This document shows positions 37,012 through 46,251 of a DNA stretch of 58,297 nt, piece by piece (the first letter of the stretch is position 1; each line of letters begins with the position of its first letter). Origin of the DNA: Clostridiales bacterium (lineage in GTDB: Bacteria > Bacillota > Clostridia > Christensenellales > CAG-138); the NCBI GenBank assembly GCA_024698505.1, contig JAILRE010000029.1:1-58297 (forward strand), in the 5' to 3' direction. Both the position numbers and the translations under genes were made by a program. Under the pieces are notes generated by a model. It did not search any database. It had not been told where the DNA came from and worked only from the letters and a program-made list of their open reading frames with translations.

Positions 37012-38009
37012 AACACAACCCTGACGTATTATTGATCTCAGCGAATGAACAAAAACAGATTCTGTCGAATCATCTTCAGGCTGCAATTGAAATAGTAGAA
37101 ACCGCGCTCAAGAAGAAGATCAACGGAGAAGTGCTGCTCCCGGATAAGATATCCGTTGTTTTTGATGAGGCAACACAAAACCGAATCAACTGTATGCCCG
37201 GCGCTTTGCTGAAAGACAAACTGTACGGAGTCAAGTGGGTAGCTGTTTTCCCGGAGAATCCAAAGGATGGATACAGAAACGTAACTGGGACGATTATCCT
37301 TTCGGAGCTTGAACATGGACATACTCTTTCAGTGATGGACGCAGGTTATCTGACGGAGATCCGTACTGCGGCAGTAGGGGCGACGGCGGCAAAGTATCTT
37401 TCCAAAGCGGACTCGGAGTCGATCGGATTCATCGGCGCAGGCCAACAAGCCAGACGTCATCTTGATGTGGTCAAAATCGTAAGGCCAAATATCAAAACCT
37501 GTTACGTCTCTTCACTGCCGGACGGCTCAACGGACCGTTTCATCGAAGAAGAGAGCGTGCTCCATCCGGATATGACGTTCATCAATTGTCGGGACGATTA
37601 TGAAAGCGCGGTTAAAAAAGCCGATATTATTGTCACCGCCATCAGCGGGCAGGAGCCGATCCTGAAAGCAAAATGGATCAAGGACGGCGCGTTTTATATT
37701 CACGTTGCCGGATGGGAAGATGAGTATGCCGTGCCTGAAAAAGCGTCGAAAATCGTATGCGACGATTGGGAGAACGTCAAACACAGAACGCAGACGATCA
37801 GCAGAATGTTTAAGGAAGGTTTGCTGAAGGACGAAGAGGTTTACGGTAACCTTGATGAAATAGTCACCGGTAACAAGCCTGCGAGGGAAAATGATGAAGA
37901 GTTCATCTACTTCTGTTCCGTAGGACTTGCTTTCATCGACGTGTCTTTCGCAAAATACGTTTATGAAAAAGCGGTTGAAACGGGCGCAGGCACCTGGTTT
38001 CAATTCTGA
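37008..38009 (+). CDS. Ornithine cyclodeaminase/mu-crystallin family dehydrogenase
   Basis: A 333-residue protein. Substrate-domain segments include GVKWVAVFPENPKDGYRNVTGTIILSE and AGYLTEIRTAAVGATAAKYLSK. The dinucleotide fold is SIGFIGAGQQARRHL. The family includes ornithine cyclodeaminase and NAD-dependent opine-type dehydrogenases such as SbnB. GTG at 37008 overlaps the previous stop and has AAAGGA 8 nt upstream; a TTG at 37002 is too close to that site. It shares the A+T-rich character of the ATP-grasp gene. Together they may make and attach an unusual amino acid or opine-like group. Confidence 0.88.
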   Translation: MKHNPDVLLISANEQKQILSNHLQAAIEIVETALKKKINGEVLLPDKISVVFDEATQNRINCMPGALLKDKLYGVKWVAVFPENPKDGYRNVTGTIILSELEHGHTLSVMDAGYLTEIRTAAVGATAAKYLSKADSESIGFIGAGQQARRHLDVVKIVRPNIKTCYVSSLPDGSTDRFIEEESVLHPDMTFINCRDDYESAVKKADIIVTAISGQEPILKAKWIKDGAFYIHVAGWEDEYAVPEKASKIVCDDWENVKHRTQTISRMFKEGLLKDEEVYGNLDEIVTGNKPARENDEEFIYFCSVGLAFIDVSFAKYVYEKAVETGAGTWFQF

Positions 38010-38030
38010 TAATCTTTACAGGTATCGCAT

Positions 38031-39284
38031 ATGAAGATTCTGAAACTTTCACCTTACTACGCGCCTGAGCGCATCTCAAGCTCTCATCTGACCGAAGACC
38101 TCGAACAGGCGTATATTGCCGCCGGGTTCGATGTGGAGATCATCTGTCCGACGCCTACCCGCGGGATCAGTGATGAGGAGCGCGAGAAGTACAAAAAAAT
38201 AAAATACGAGGAGAAATACGGCGGGAGGATCATCATACGCCGATTCGCTATGATGCGCGAGGGGCGTAATCCTGTCGGGCGCGCTCTTCGATACGTATTG
38301 ACGAATCTGGTCCAGTTCCGCAAGGGGAAAAAAGCAGAGAGCGTGGATATCGTCATGGGAGCAAGCACGCCTCCCACGCAGGGGATCCTTTGCGGCAAAG
38401 CAGCAAAAAAGCTATCGAAGAAGTACGGAAAGAAGGTCCCGTTCGTCTACAATCTTCAGGACGTTTTTCCCGATTCTATGGTCACTGCCGGCTTTGCGAA
38501 AAAAGGCGGGCTGCTTTGGAAGATCGGCAGGAAGATCGAAGACAGGACCTATGGGTACGCCGACAGGATAATCGTAATAAGCGACGACATCAAAAAGAAC
38601 ATTATGGAAAAGGGCGTTCCCGAGGAAAAGATCGAGATCATTCCGAACTGGATCGATGTGAACGAAGTCCGTCACGTGCCGAGGGAGGAGAACAAGCTTT
38701 TCGACGAGTTCGGCATTGACAGGGAGCGCTTTATTGTGGTATACGCCGGCAACCTCGGCAGGGCGCAGGGAATTGATACATTCATCGACGCGGCAAAAAA
38801 AGTGAGGGACGCCGAATTCGTCATTTTCGGAACCGGAAGCAGCATGCATGAGTACGAGGAACGAAGCAAGGACTGCCGCAATATACGTATGCTTCCTCTT
38901 ATGCCCAAGGAGAGGATATCCGAGGTTTACAGCATGGGGGATATGAGCCTTGTCGCCTGCAAAAAAGGCACGGGCGTCGGCGCTGTTCCGAGCAAGACGT
39001 TTTCGATCATGGCAGCCGGGACTCCCGTACTGCTCAGCTTTGATGAAGGCAGCGCGCTTTGGAAACTGATAGCATCGAAAGCCTGCGGACTATGCGTCCC
39101 TGCGGACGACGCTGACGGATTAGCCGAAGCTGTCCGCTTTGCAATGGATCACAGGGAAGAATTGAGATCGATGGGAGAAAACGCCAGAAGGTGCGCCGAA
39201 ACGGATTATTCAAAGGAATGCGGAACGAGCAGGTATGTTGAATTGCTGAAAAAAACGGTTGGGCTACATGCGGGGGAAAAATGA
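38031..39284 (+). CDS. Glycosyltransferase family 4 (WbuB-like)
   Basis: A 417-residue GT-B glycosyltransferase. Start ILKLSPYYAPERISSSHLTEDL, middle FVYNLQDVFPDSMVTAG and ADRIIVISDDIKKNIM, then IIPNWIDVNEVRHVPR and the acceptor/donor site segment VVYAGNLGRAQGIDTFIDAAK. WbuB-like enzymes add an N-acetylated sugar (often FucNAc) to lipid-linked glycans. The L-FucNAc precursor genes in this locus fit that role. Overlaps the next gene by 4 nt. Confidence 0.9.
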   Translation: MKILKLSPYYAPERISSSHLTEDLEQAYIAAGFDVEIICPTPTRGISDEEREKYKKIKYEEKYGGRIIIRRFAMMREGRNPVGRALRYVLTNLVQFRKGKKAESVDIVMGASTPPTQGILCGKAAKKLSKKYGKKVPFVYNLQDVFPDSMVTAGFAKKGGLLWKIGRKIEDRTYGYADRIIVISDDIKKNIMEKGVPEEKIEIIPNWIDVNEVRHVPREENKLFDEFGIDRERFIVVYAGNLGRAQGIDTFIDAAKKVRDAEFVIFGTGSSMHEYEERSKDCRNIRMLPLMPKERISEVYSMGDMSLVACKKGTGVGAVPSKTFSIMAAGTPVLLSFDEGSALWKLIASKACGLCVPADDADGLAEAVRFAMDHREELRSMGENARRCAETDYSKECGTSRYVELLKKTVGLHAGEK

Positions 39285-40369
39285 AAAAGGTTGCGATCTT
39301 AAGCGCGGTCAACGTCAAGCATATGTCGCTGATCTCGCTGTATACAGACATACTCAAGGACAGAGACGACGTTCGGGTAGATCTAATCTATATGGATAAA
39401 TATGGAGAGGACGAGGATTTTCCGTGCGATAAAAAATACAGATACGTTAACGTTATCGACAGGAATTGGAGCAGAGTCAAAAAGGCCGTTCGGTATCTTT
39501 CGTTCATTCCGTATGCCGAAAAGATCATGAACAGAGAAAAGTACGATTTTATAATCGTATGGAACGATGTTGCGATATTTATGTTTGCGGATTATCTGCG
39601 CAGACGCTATAAAGGGAAATACTGCGTAAACATCCGCGACGATATGCACTATGAAAACAGGATTTTGAATATGCGCTACGAAAAGTGCTTCCTGAATTCT
39701 GCTTTCAATACGATTTCGTCAAAGGGATACCTGGACTTTCTTCCGCGAAGACCCGAGTATATGCAGATACATTCCTTGAATCTCAGCGCGCTGCGGGGAA
39801 TGAAGGCGCATGGCCGCATGCGTGAGGAAGGCGAGCCGATCCGCATCGGGTTTATCGGATATGTCCGTTTCTTTGAAAGGAACAAAAAACTACTGGACGC
39901 CTTCAAAAATGACGCGCGGTTTGAACTGCATTATTACGGCAAAGGCGCGGAGGAATTGGAACAATACGCCAAAGAGAACGGGATTCTGAATACCGCGTTC
40001 CACGGGAGCTTCCCCGTTTCGGATACCGCAAAATACCTTGAGAGGATTGATGTGATCAATAATCTGTACGGAAACGAGACGATCAATCTTCGCAAGGCGA
40101 TCTCTATCAAGTTTTTCCATGCGTTGTATGCCCGGATCCCGATCCTTGTCAGTACCGATACGTATGTGGGAACGCTTGCAAAGGAGCGGGGATACGGTTT
40201 TGAGATCGACGATACGGAGATCGACGGCGACCTCCCTTCAAAGCTGTATTGCTGGTACAGGAGCCTGAGTTTCAAAGATCTGGATTCTAAGGCTGGGGAA
40301 TTCTTGAACATGGCGATAAAGGAAAATGCCGATCTGTCACAAAGGATGACCGAGATACTGGGAAGATGA
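39281..40369 (+). CDS. Glycosyltransferase, GT-B type
   Basis: A 362-residue protein with a GT-B layout but weak family signature. An N-terminal Rossmann-like region (KKVAILSAVNVKHMSLISLYTDIL) is followed by a C-terminal lobe with IRIGFIGYVRFFERNKKLLDAFKND and NAFHGSFPVSDTAKYLERIDVINNLYGN-like sequence (NTAFHGSFPVSDTAKYLE). Probably adds one sugar of the repeat unit; donor unknown. Coupled to the preceding glycosyltransferase by an ATGA overlap. Confidence 0.75.
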   Translation: MKKVAILSAVNVKHMSLISLYTDILKDRDDVRVDLIYMDKYGEDEDFPCDKKYRYVNVIDRNWSRVKKAVRYLSFIPYAEKIMNREKYDFIIVWNDVAIFMFADYLRRRYKGKYCVNIRDDMHYENRILNMRYEKCFLNSAFNTISSKGYLDFLPRRPEYMQIHSLNLSALRGMKAHGRMREEGEPIRIGFIGYVRFFERNKKLLDAFKNDARFELHYYGKGAEELEQYAKENGILNTAFHGSFPVSDTAKYLERIDVINNLYGNETINLRKAISIKFFHALYARIPILVSTDTYVGTLAKERGYGFEIDDTEIDGDLPSKLYCWYRSLSFKDLDSKAGEFLNMAIKENADLSQRMTEILGR

Positions 40370-40431
40370 TCGCCGCTTTCATCCATGAATGAGCCGCGGC
40401 GAACGCAGCCGTTGATACCGGGAGACGGGGA

Positions 40432-41895
40432 ATGAAAAAGTACATTGGGACAATATTCATATCTTCGATGGCATCATTTGTCATTTGCCTGATCTGCAAA
40501 GACAGGATCGACCCGTCTTTTTCATTGGTCGTTATTTATCCGATCATTTACGGTTTCTTTTCGATGCTGCTGTGCAATATGCTGGGTAAGCAGCGGGGCG
40601 GAGGAAGGGTCACGGTTTCGATTTTTCTTGTTCTTCAGTGGCTGAGGAATGTGCTTTTCCCCGCAGCGGCCGCCATTTCGGGCTATCTTCGGATCGACGG
40701 GAAGCTTTTCGACGCCGGTTCCGCCTCTCTTGCGTCATCGATCTGCTTGTACGAACTCGTCGTAACGATGATGCTGTGCTTCTTTGTGTTGCAGTTTTCG
40801 AAGAAGAAAGACACCGATTGGGAATTCGATTATACCCTTTCGGGAAGCAAACCCGTATACTGGATATACATTGTCTTCGCTTTTGCTCTTTTCCTGTGGC
40901 GAGGCAGAGATATGTACAGCTTCCTGAAACTGGATCTCACGGGGGTCAACGTATCCGTTTCCGATGACTCCGCGAACGCACTGCTCAGGACGATGATCGG
41001 TTATGGTCTGACTTTTTCCGTGATTTGTATCGTCAATCATTTGTATGTCAGATACAAAGACACCGGAAGCAGGACATACGTTTGGTGCTGCCTTGTGATA
41101 TGCCTGCTTAGATTGTGCATTATATCTTCCGATTCTTCGAGCCGTATCGCAGTCATTTATTCTCTTGGAACGTTTTTGCTTGTTCTGCCGCGGATGTTTC
41201 CGAGATACAAGAGCGTCATCCTGCTCAATTTGGCGATAGTATCGTCAGTCATAATAGGCATGCTGACGGTTTATAAATTGTTCAATGCATTCCTGTATTC
41301 ATCTTATTCGGAGGCAGTAATAAAGCACTCCGACGATATGAACGCATGGAGCATAGCATCGCAGATCAATGTGAACTTTTACGGTGTACAGAACGTTGCA
41401 AGGAACCTGTTTGTCAGCAAACGATTGGATCTGTCTGCAGGAAACTATCTGGCCGATGTCGTTCAAAACATTTTCGGATTGAAGTACTTATTCCGAAGCA
41501 ATACGCTCACGACTACTGCAGCGTACAACATGTATATCTACGACGGCAGAGCCGTGTCAGGTCACCTGTTTTCAAGCATTGCCCACGGAGCGGTCTACTA
41601 TTCATATCTGTTATGCCCTTTGGAGACCGTGATCAACATATTGGCAGGGGTATTTATTGAAAACAGGCTGAACATGATCAAAAAGCTTGACTCGTTCTTT
41701 ATACTGTGTTCGGTTTATATCAGAGGAGTTATGACGATGTTCGCTTGCTTCCCGATGGCCTTGAACTATTCCTCAAGAACACTGGCGGTCGGATTTCTGA
41801 TAATTGGCTTCGCGGCATTGTTTGCAAGAAGAGGCTCGGCGAAGGAGTTTGCCGGATACCGGAGGATGGATCGATATGGAGGTGTGAAAAGGTGA
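40432..41895 (+). CDS. Multi-spanning membrane protein, probable repeat-unit polymerase (Wzy)
   Basis: A 487-residue protein with about ten or more membrane helices and a long extracellular loop (around residues 285-380, EAVIKHSDDMNAWSIASQ and NIFGLKYLFRSNTLTTTAAYN). Wzy proteins share topology rather than sequence. The locus has a flippase and an initiating transferase but no other candidate for polymerase, which supports the call. GGGAGACGGGG precedes the ATG. Its stop overlaps the next gene's GTG. Confidence 0.7.
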   Translation: MKKYIGTIFISSMASFVICLICKDRIDPSFSLVVIYPIIYGFFSMLLCNMLGKQRGGGRVTVSIFLVLQWLRNVLFPAAAAISGYLRIDGKLFDAGSASLASSICLYELVVTMMLCFFVLQFSKKKDTDWEFDYTLSGSKPVYWIYIVFAFALFLWRGRDMYSFLKLDLTGVNVSVSDDSANALLRTMIGYGLTFSVICIVNHLYVRYKDTGSRTYVWCCLVICLLRLCIISSDSSSRIAVIYSLGTFLLVLPRMFPRYKSVILLNLAIVSSVIIGMLTVYKLFNAFLYSSYSEAVIKHSDDMNAWSIASQINVNFYGVQNVARNLFVSKRLDLSAGNYLADVVQNIFGLKYLFRSNTLTTTAAYNMYIYDGRAVSGHLFSSIAHGAVYYSYLLCPLETVINILAGVFIENRLNMIKKLDSFFILCSVYIRGVMTMFACFPMALNYSSRTLAVGFLIIGFAALFARRGSAKEFAGYRRMDRYGGVKR

Positions 41896-42452
41896 GAAAG
41901 ATAGCGCTGCTGCCGTTTGTGAACGCCTTGCTCAGGCTGTTTTTCGGCTTGTTCTATAAGAAAAAGTACTTGAGAGGCAAGTATTTTGAAGAAAAAACCA
42001 TGGGTTGGTACTGGGCATGGAGAGGGATAAAAGGGAAGCTCTTCGGCGATAACCGAAAGGTGCCTTGGCCTGTACACACGGGTACTGTGGTCAACGGAGC
42101 TGAGAATATCTCTTTTCCGCAGGAGTCGATACATGTTTTTCAGGTTCCCGGCTGTTATTGGCAGGCGATCGACGCGCGCATCAACATAGGCAAAAACTGC
42201 CACATTGCGCCGAATGTCGGCGTGATCACCACCAATCACGATATCCATGATCCCCGCAGGCATGTCCCGGGAAAGGATATCACCATCGGCGACAACTGCT
42301 GGGTAGGCATGAACTCCGTCATTCTCCCCGGAGTTGTTCTGGGAGAGAATACCGTTGTCGCTGCCGGAGCTGCCGTTACAAAGAGCTTTCCCGAAGGGCA
42401 CTGCGTTATCGGCGGAGTACCGGCTAAAATAATCAAGACCATGGAGAAATGA
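41892..42452 (+). CDS. Hexapeptide-repeat acyltransferase
   Basis: A 186-residue left-handed beta-helix acyltransferase. Hexapeptide turns occur from about residue 90 (INIGKNCHIAPNVGVITTNHDIHDP, ITIGDNCWVGMNSVILPGVVLGENTVVAAGAAVT), ending in GGVPAKIIKTM. Histidine of TTNHD is the likely catalytic base. It probably acetylates a sugar of the repeat unit. The hydrophobic, basic N-terminus may bind the membrane. The GTG start at 41892 overlaps the previous stop and has GGAGG 10 nt upstream; the frame is open further upstream inside the polymerase gene. Confidence 0.88.
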   Translation: MRKIALLPFVNALLRLFFGLFYKKKYLRGKYFEEKTMGWYWAWRGIKGKLFGDNRKVPWPVHTGTVVNGAENISFPQESIHVFQVPGCYWQAIDARINIGKNCHIAPNVGVITTNHDIHDPRRHVPGKDITIGDNCWVGMNSVILPGVVLGENTVVAAGAAVTKSFPEGHCVIGGVPAKIIKTMEK

Positions 42453-42475
42453 CAATACCGCAGGAGGGAAAGAAT

Positions 42476-43804
42476 TTGCTAAAAAAACTGTTCAAATCCG
42501 GTTTCTTCAAATCTCTCATGGTTCTTGCCGGCGGTTCTCTGATAGGCACCGTCATCATTGCGGTATGTGAAATTGCAAGAACCTGGATATTTCCGGAGTC
42601 TGAGGTAGGGGTTTTTACGTTTTTGCTGGCCGTCCCGCTTACTTTTATCAGCATTACGGCGCTGCGTTACGATATCTCTGTCGTTATAGAGGAGGATGAC
42701 AGGAAAGCGCTCGCATTGGTTAAGCTTTCGGGCCTGTTGACTTTGTTGATTTCCTTGCTGGTCATGATCGGCTTCATGGTTTATATCCTCGGATTCAAGC
42801 GCGATTATATCAAGTATCTGTACGTTACGCCCCTCATACCTCTGATTACGATGGGGTACGGAGTCAATAATTTACTGAATGCGTATAATAACAGGTACAA
42901 GGAGTACGGAACGATATCGAAAAAGTATGTGATCAGGACTGCGGTTCAGTACATCACCACGATAGTCTTCGGCTTCATATTCGTGTATCTTCTCAAACTG
43001 CCGGCGCTGAGCGTTTTGATAATGATGGTTCCATATGCTTTGGGGCTTTATGCCGGGGTCAGAAACCAGGCGAAGGGCATTATTGCGCGAAAGGAAGAAC
43101 TGAAAAGCATAACCGGCGCGGAGATGTGGGAGGTCGCAAAAAAACACAGACGACAGGTGTTCTTCTCTTCTCCAGGGCTGTTCGTCAACAGTTACTCCTT
43201 TTCGGTCATCACATTCCTGATCGAGGATATTTTCGGCACGGCTACCGTAGCTTTTTATTCGATCTCCAACAGGGTACTTGGGATCCCGATAAGCCTTGTA
43301 AGCGGAAATGTCGCTAAGGTCTATATCGAGGAGGCGTCGAGGGAATACGAGAAGACCGGTCGGTTTTTCAACGCCTTCAAAAGGACGCTGCTGTTCCTTG
43401 CGGCTATGGCCGTTCCAATGCTGCTGCTGATGTACTTCGTTGCTCCCCCTGTATGCAGGATCATACTCGGAGAGGGATGGGAAGTTGCCGGCGAATACAT
43501 AAAGATACTCTCGGTGATGTTTGCGTTCAGACTGATCGGCACTGCGCTTTCGCAGTCGCTTGCGGTATGCAACAGGCAGGGGATAGAGCTCATCGTAAAT
43601 ATCGGCCTCGTGCTCGCCTCGGTGTTGAGCGGGATCCTAACAAGAGCCGCGGGAGGAGACATCTATTATTTCCTGAAGAGTATCTGCATTTCAAGATCGA
43701 TCTGCTATATCGGGCTTATTGCCACGGTGTTCATCTGCTCTCTGGGAAAGAAAAACGCATTGAATGATAATGCCGATCCGAAAGAGCAGAGCATAGCCCA
43801 ATGA
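42476..43804 (+). CDS. Oligosaccharide flippase (Wzx, MOP superfamily)
   Basis: A 442-residue protein with about 12 membrane helices of the polysaccharide-transporter family (FFKSLMVLAGGSLIGTVIIAVCEI at the start, VYIEEASREYEKTGRFFNAFKRTLLFL mid, HTILGEGWE-like IILGEGWEVAGEYIKIL late). It flips undecaprenyl-linked repeat units outward. A TTG start at 42476 was chosen because AGGAGG lies exactly 8 nt upstream; an ATG at 42449 overlapping the previous stop has no good site. That alternative would add 9 residues. Confidence 0.85.
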   Translation: MLKKLFKSGFFKSLMVLAGGSLIGTVIIAVCEIARTWIFPESEVGVFTFLLAVPLTFISITALRYDISVVIEEDDRKALALVKLSGLLTLLISLLVMIGFMVYILGFKRDYIKYLYVTPLIPLITMGYGVNNLLNAYNNRYKEYGTISKKYVIRTAVQYITTIVFGFIFVYLLKLPALSVLIMMVPYALGLYAGVRNQAKGIIARKEELKSITGAEMWEVAKKHRRQVFFSSPGLFVNSYSFSVITFLIEDIFGTATVAFYSISNRVLGIPISLVSGNVAKVYIEEASREYEKTGRFFNAFKRTLLFLAAMAVPMLLLMYFVAPPVCRIILGEGWEVAGEYIKILSVMFAFRLIGTALSQSLAVCNRQGIELIVNIGLVLASVLSGILTRAAGGDIYYFLKSICISRSICYIGLIATVFICSLGKKNALNDNADPKEQSIAQ

Positions 43805-43881
43805 TCTTTTTCAAAAAGGCAATGCTGTTTATCCGGCTGTGACAAGCCGATGATCTGTATAAGAATACGGAGGAATCATAA

Positions 43882-45102
43882 ATGATCAACGTAATTGGAC
43901 TTGGGTACATCGGACTTCCGACCGCCCTTATGATGGCGTCTCACGGCGTTGAGGTCATCGGTACGGACTACAACAAGGAATTGGTCGACACGCTGAATGC
44001 GGGCAAGACCACGTTCAAAGAAAAGGGGCTGGACGAGCTGTTTGACGCGGCGGTAAAGGCCGGGATCAGGTTTACAACGGAATATCAGGTGACGGATACT
44101 TATATCGTTTCGGTACCGACGCCATACGATAAGTTCAGCAAAAAGGTCGACGCATGCTATGTCGTCGCCGCGGTCAAGGACGTGATGAAGGTTTGCCCGA
44201 AAGGCGCGACGATCGTAATCGAATCCACCGTTTCGCCGGGGACGATCGAAAAATACGTCCGTCCGGTTATTGAGGCGGACGGCTTCAAGATCGGCGAGGA
44301 TCTGAATCTCGTTCACGCGCCTGAGCGCATAATACCGGGCAATATGGTCTATGAACTGCTGCACAATAACCGCACCATCGGCGCGGATGACAGGGCGGTC
44401 GGTGAAAAAATCAAGGAGCTGTATTCCTCCTTCTGCGAGGGAGAGATAGTTGTGACGGATATTCGCACCGCAGAGATGACGAAGGTCGTCGAGAATACGT
44501 TCCGCGCGGTCAATATCGCCTTCGCGAACGAGCTTGCGAAGATCTGCCGTCACGACAACATGGATGTGTACGAGATCATCCGGATCTGCAATATGCATCC
44601 CCGCGTCAACATTCTTCAGCCCGGCCCCGGTGTGGGAGGACACTGCATTTCCGTCGATCCGTGGTTCCTCGTGGGGGACTATCCGTCCCTTGCCAAGGTG
44701 ATCGACGAATCGATGAGGACCAACGACGGTATGCCCGATTTCGTACTCAACCGCATCTATGAGATCATGAAGGAAAACGGCATGACCGATATTGCCCGCG
44801 TCGGACTTTATGGCTTGACCTATAAGGAAAACGTGGACGATATGCGCGAGAGCCCCACGCTGCAGCTGCTCGAGTCGCAGCAGCGCCACCTTGCTGCCGG
44901 TCTCAAGGTGTACGATCCGTTTATCGAAAAGGACGTCGTGGCAAATCAGTACCACGATTTGGACGAATTCCTTGCCGCTGTGAATTTTGTAGTCATCATG
45001 GTAAAACACAACGAGATAAGGGAGAACATGGAAAAGCTTGCGGGTAAGGTCGTTCTCGACTGCCATAATATTTGCGGGCTTCCCGGCGTTTATCACATCT
45101 GA
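43882..45102 (+). CDS. wecC: UDP-N-acetyl-D-mannosamine dehydrogenase
   Basis: A 406-residue UDP-sugar dehydrogenase. The Rossmann start is INVIGLGYIGLPTALMMASHG. TAEMTKVVENTFRAVNIAFANELAKI contains the conserved lysine and asparagine, and the catalytic cysteine is in GGHCISVDPWFLV (Cys255), the form typical of UDP-ManNAc dehydrogenases. It makes UDP-ManNAcA, with UDP-ManNAc supplied by the next gene (wecB). This pair matches CapO/CapP of staphylococcal capsules. CGGAGG precedes the start. Confidence 0.95.
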   Translation: MINVIGLGYIGLPTALMMASHGVEVIGTDYNKELVDTLNAGKTTFKEKGLDELFDAAVKAGIRFTTEYQVTDTYIVSVPTPYDKFSKKVDACYVVAAVKDVMKVCPKGATIVIESTVSPGTIEKYVRPVIEADGFKIGEDLNLVHAPERIIPGNMVYELLHNNRTIGADDRAVGEKIKELYSSFCEGEIVVTDIRTAEMTKVVENTFRAVNIAFANELAKICRHDNMDVYEIIRICNMHPRVNILQPGPGVGGHCISVDPWFLVGDYPSLAKVIDESMRTNDGMPDFVLNRIYEIMKENGMTDIARVGLYGLTYKENVDDMRESPTLQLLESQQRHLAAGLKVYDPFIEKDVVANQYHDLDEFLAAVNFVVIMVKHNEIRENMEKLAGKVVLDCHNICGLPGVYHI

Positions 45103-45123
45103 GCACCAAGGAAGAAGGTATCT

Positions 45124-46251
45124 ATGAGAAAGGTTATGTTGGTTTTCGGCACAAGACCGGAGGCGATCAAGATCTGCCCTCTTGTCAACGAGCTGAAGAA
45201 AAGGAACGGCATAGAGACAGTCGTCTGCGTTACGGGGCAGCACCGACAGATGTTGGATCAGGTGCTTGAAACGTTCGGCGTCGTTCCCGATTACGACCTT
45301 TCGATCATGAAGGACAAGCAGACGCTGTTCGATATCACGACGAACATACTCAACAACATAAAAACCGTGTTGGAGGAGGTTAAACCGGACGTTGTTCTCG
45401 TGCACGGCGATACCAGCACGACGTTCGTCACCGCGCTCGCCTGCTTCTATCTGCAGATCCCTGTCGGGCATGTCGAGGCGGGGCTCAGGACCTACAATAT
45501 ACACAGCCCGTATCCCGAGGAGTTTAACCGTCAGGCGGTCGGGATAATCTCAAAATACAATTTCGCTCCGACAAAGCTCGCGGCGGAGCATCTCCTTAAG
45601 GAGGGCAAGGATCCTGAAAGCATTTTCATCACCGGCAATACGGTGATCGACGCAATGCAGCATACCGTCAGAGAGGACTATACTCATCCTGAGCTCGATT
45701 GGGTCGGGGACGGGAAGCTGATTTTTATCACAGCTCACAGGAGGGAAAACCTCGGCGAGCCCATGCATCATATGTTCCGCGCGATAAGGCGAGTCCTCGA
45801 CGAGCACCCGGAATGCAGGGCCATATATCCGATCCACATGAATCCAGCAGTGCGTGAGGCTGCGGACGTGGAGCTGGGCGACTGCAAGCGGATACACATA
45901 ATCGAACCCATCGAGGTGTTCGACTGCCATAATTTTGAGGCGAGAAGCTACCTGTGCCTGACCGATTCGGGCGGGATACAGGAGGAATGTCCGTCATACG
46001 GAGTTCCCGTGCTGGTAATGCGTGACACGACCGAGCGACCGGAGGGCGTTGAGGCGGGCACTTTGAAGCTCGTCGGCACGGACGAGGAGACCATTTACAA
46101 CACATTCAAACTTCTGCTGGAAGACAAAGCAGAGTACGACAAGATGTCGCACGCGTGCAATCCTTACGGCGACGGTCACGCCTGCAAAAGGATCGCGGAC
46201 ATTCTTGAGTTCGGCAAGTATGAACCATGGGAGAACAAGGAGAAAAAATGA
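45124..46251 (+). CDS. wecB: UDP-GlcNAc 2-epimerase (non-hydrolysing)
   Basis: A 375-residue epimerase. Features are VFGTRPEAIKICPLVNELK, VVPDYDLSIMKDKQTLFDIT, GDTSTTFVTALACFYLQIPVGHVEAGLRT, TAHRRENLGEP and LTDSGGIQEECPSYGVPVLVMRDTTERPEG. It converts UDP-GlcNAc to UDP-ManNAc for WecC. It overlaps the following capE by 4 nt. A second, more distant epimerase of the same fold (CapG) lies at 47293. Confidence 0.95.
   Translation: MRKVMLVFGTRPEAIKICPLVNELKKRNGIETVVCVTGQHRQMLDQVLETFGVVPDYDLSIMKDKQTLFDITTNILNNIKTVLEEVKPDVVLVHGDTSTTFVTALACFYLQIPVGHVEAGLRTYNIHSPYPEEFNRQAVGIISKYNFAPTKLAAEHLLKEGKDPESIFITGNTVIDAMQHTVREDYTHPELDWVGDGKLIFITAHRRENLGEPMHHMFRAIRRVLDEHPECRAIYPIHMNPAVREAADVELGDCKRIHIIEPIEVFDCHNFEARSYLCLTDSGGIQEECPSYGVPVLVMRDTTERPEGVEAGTLKLVGTDEETIYNTFKLLLEDKAEYDKMSHACNPYGDGHACKRIADILEFGKYEPWENKEKK

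Noticed and set aside
42449..42475. ATG at 42449 as the flippase start
   Set aside because: It lacks a good ribosome site, while the TTG at 42476 has AGGAGG 8 nt upstream and gives a start typical of the family. The choice is not certain.
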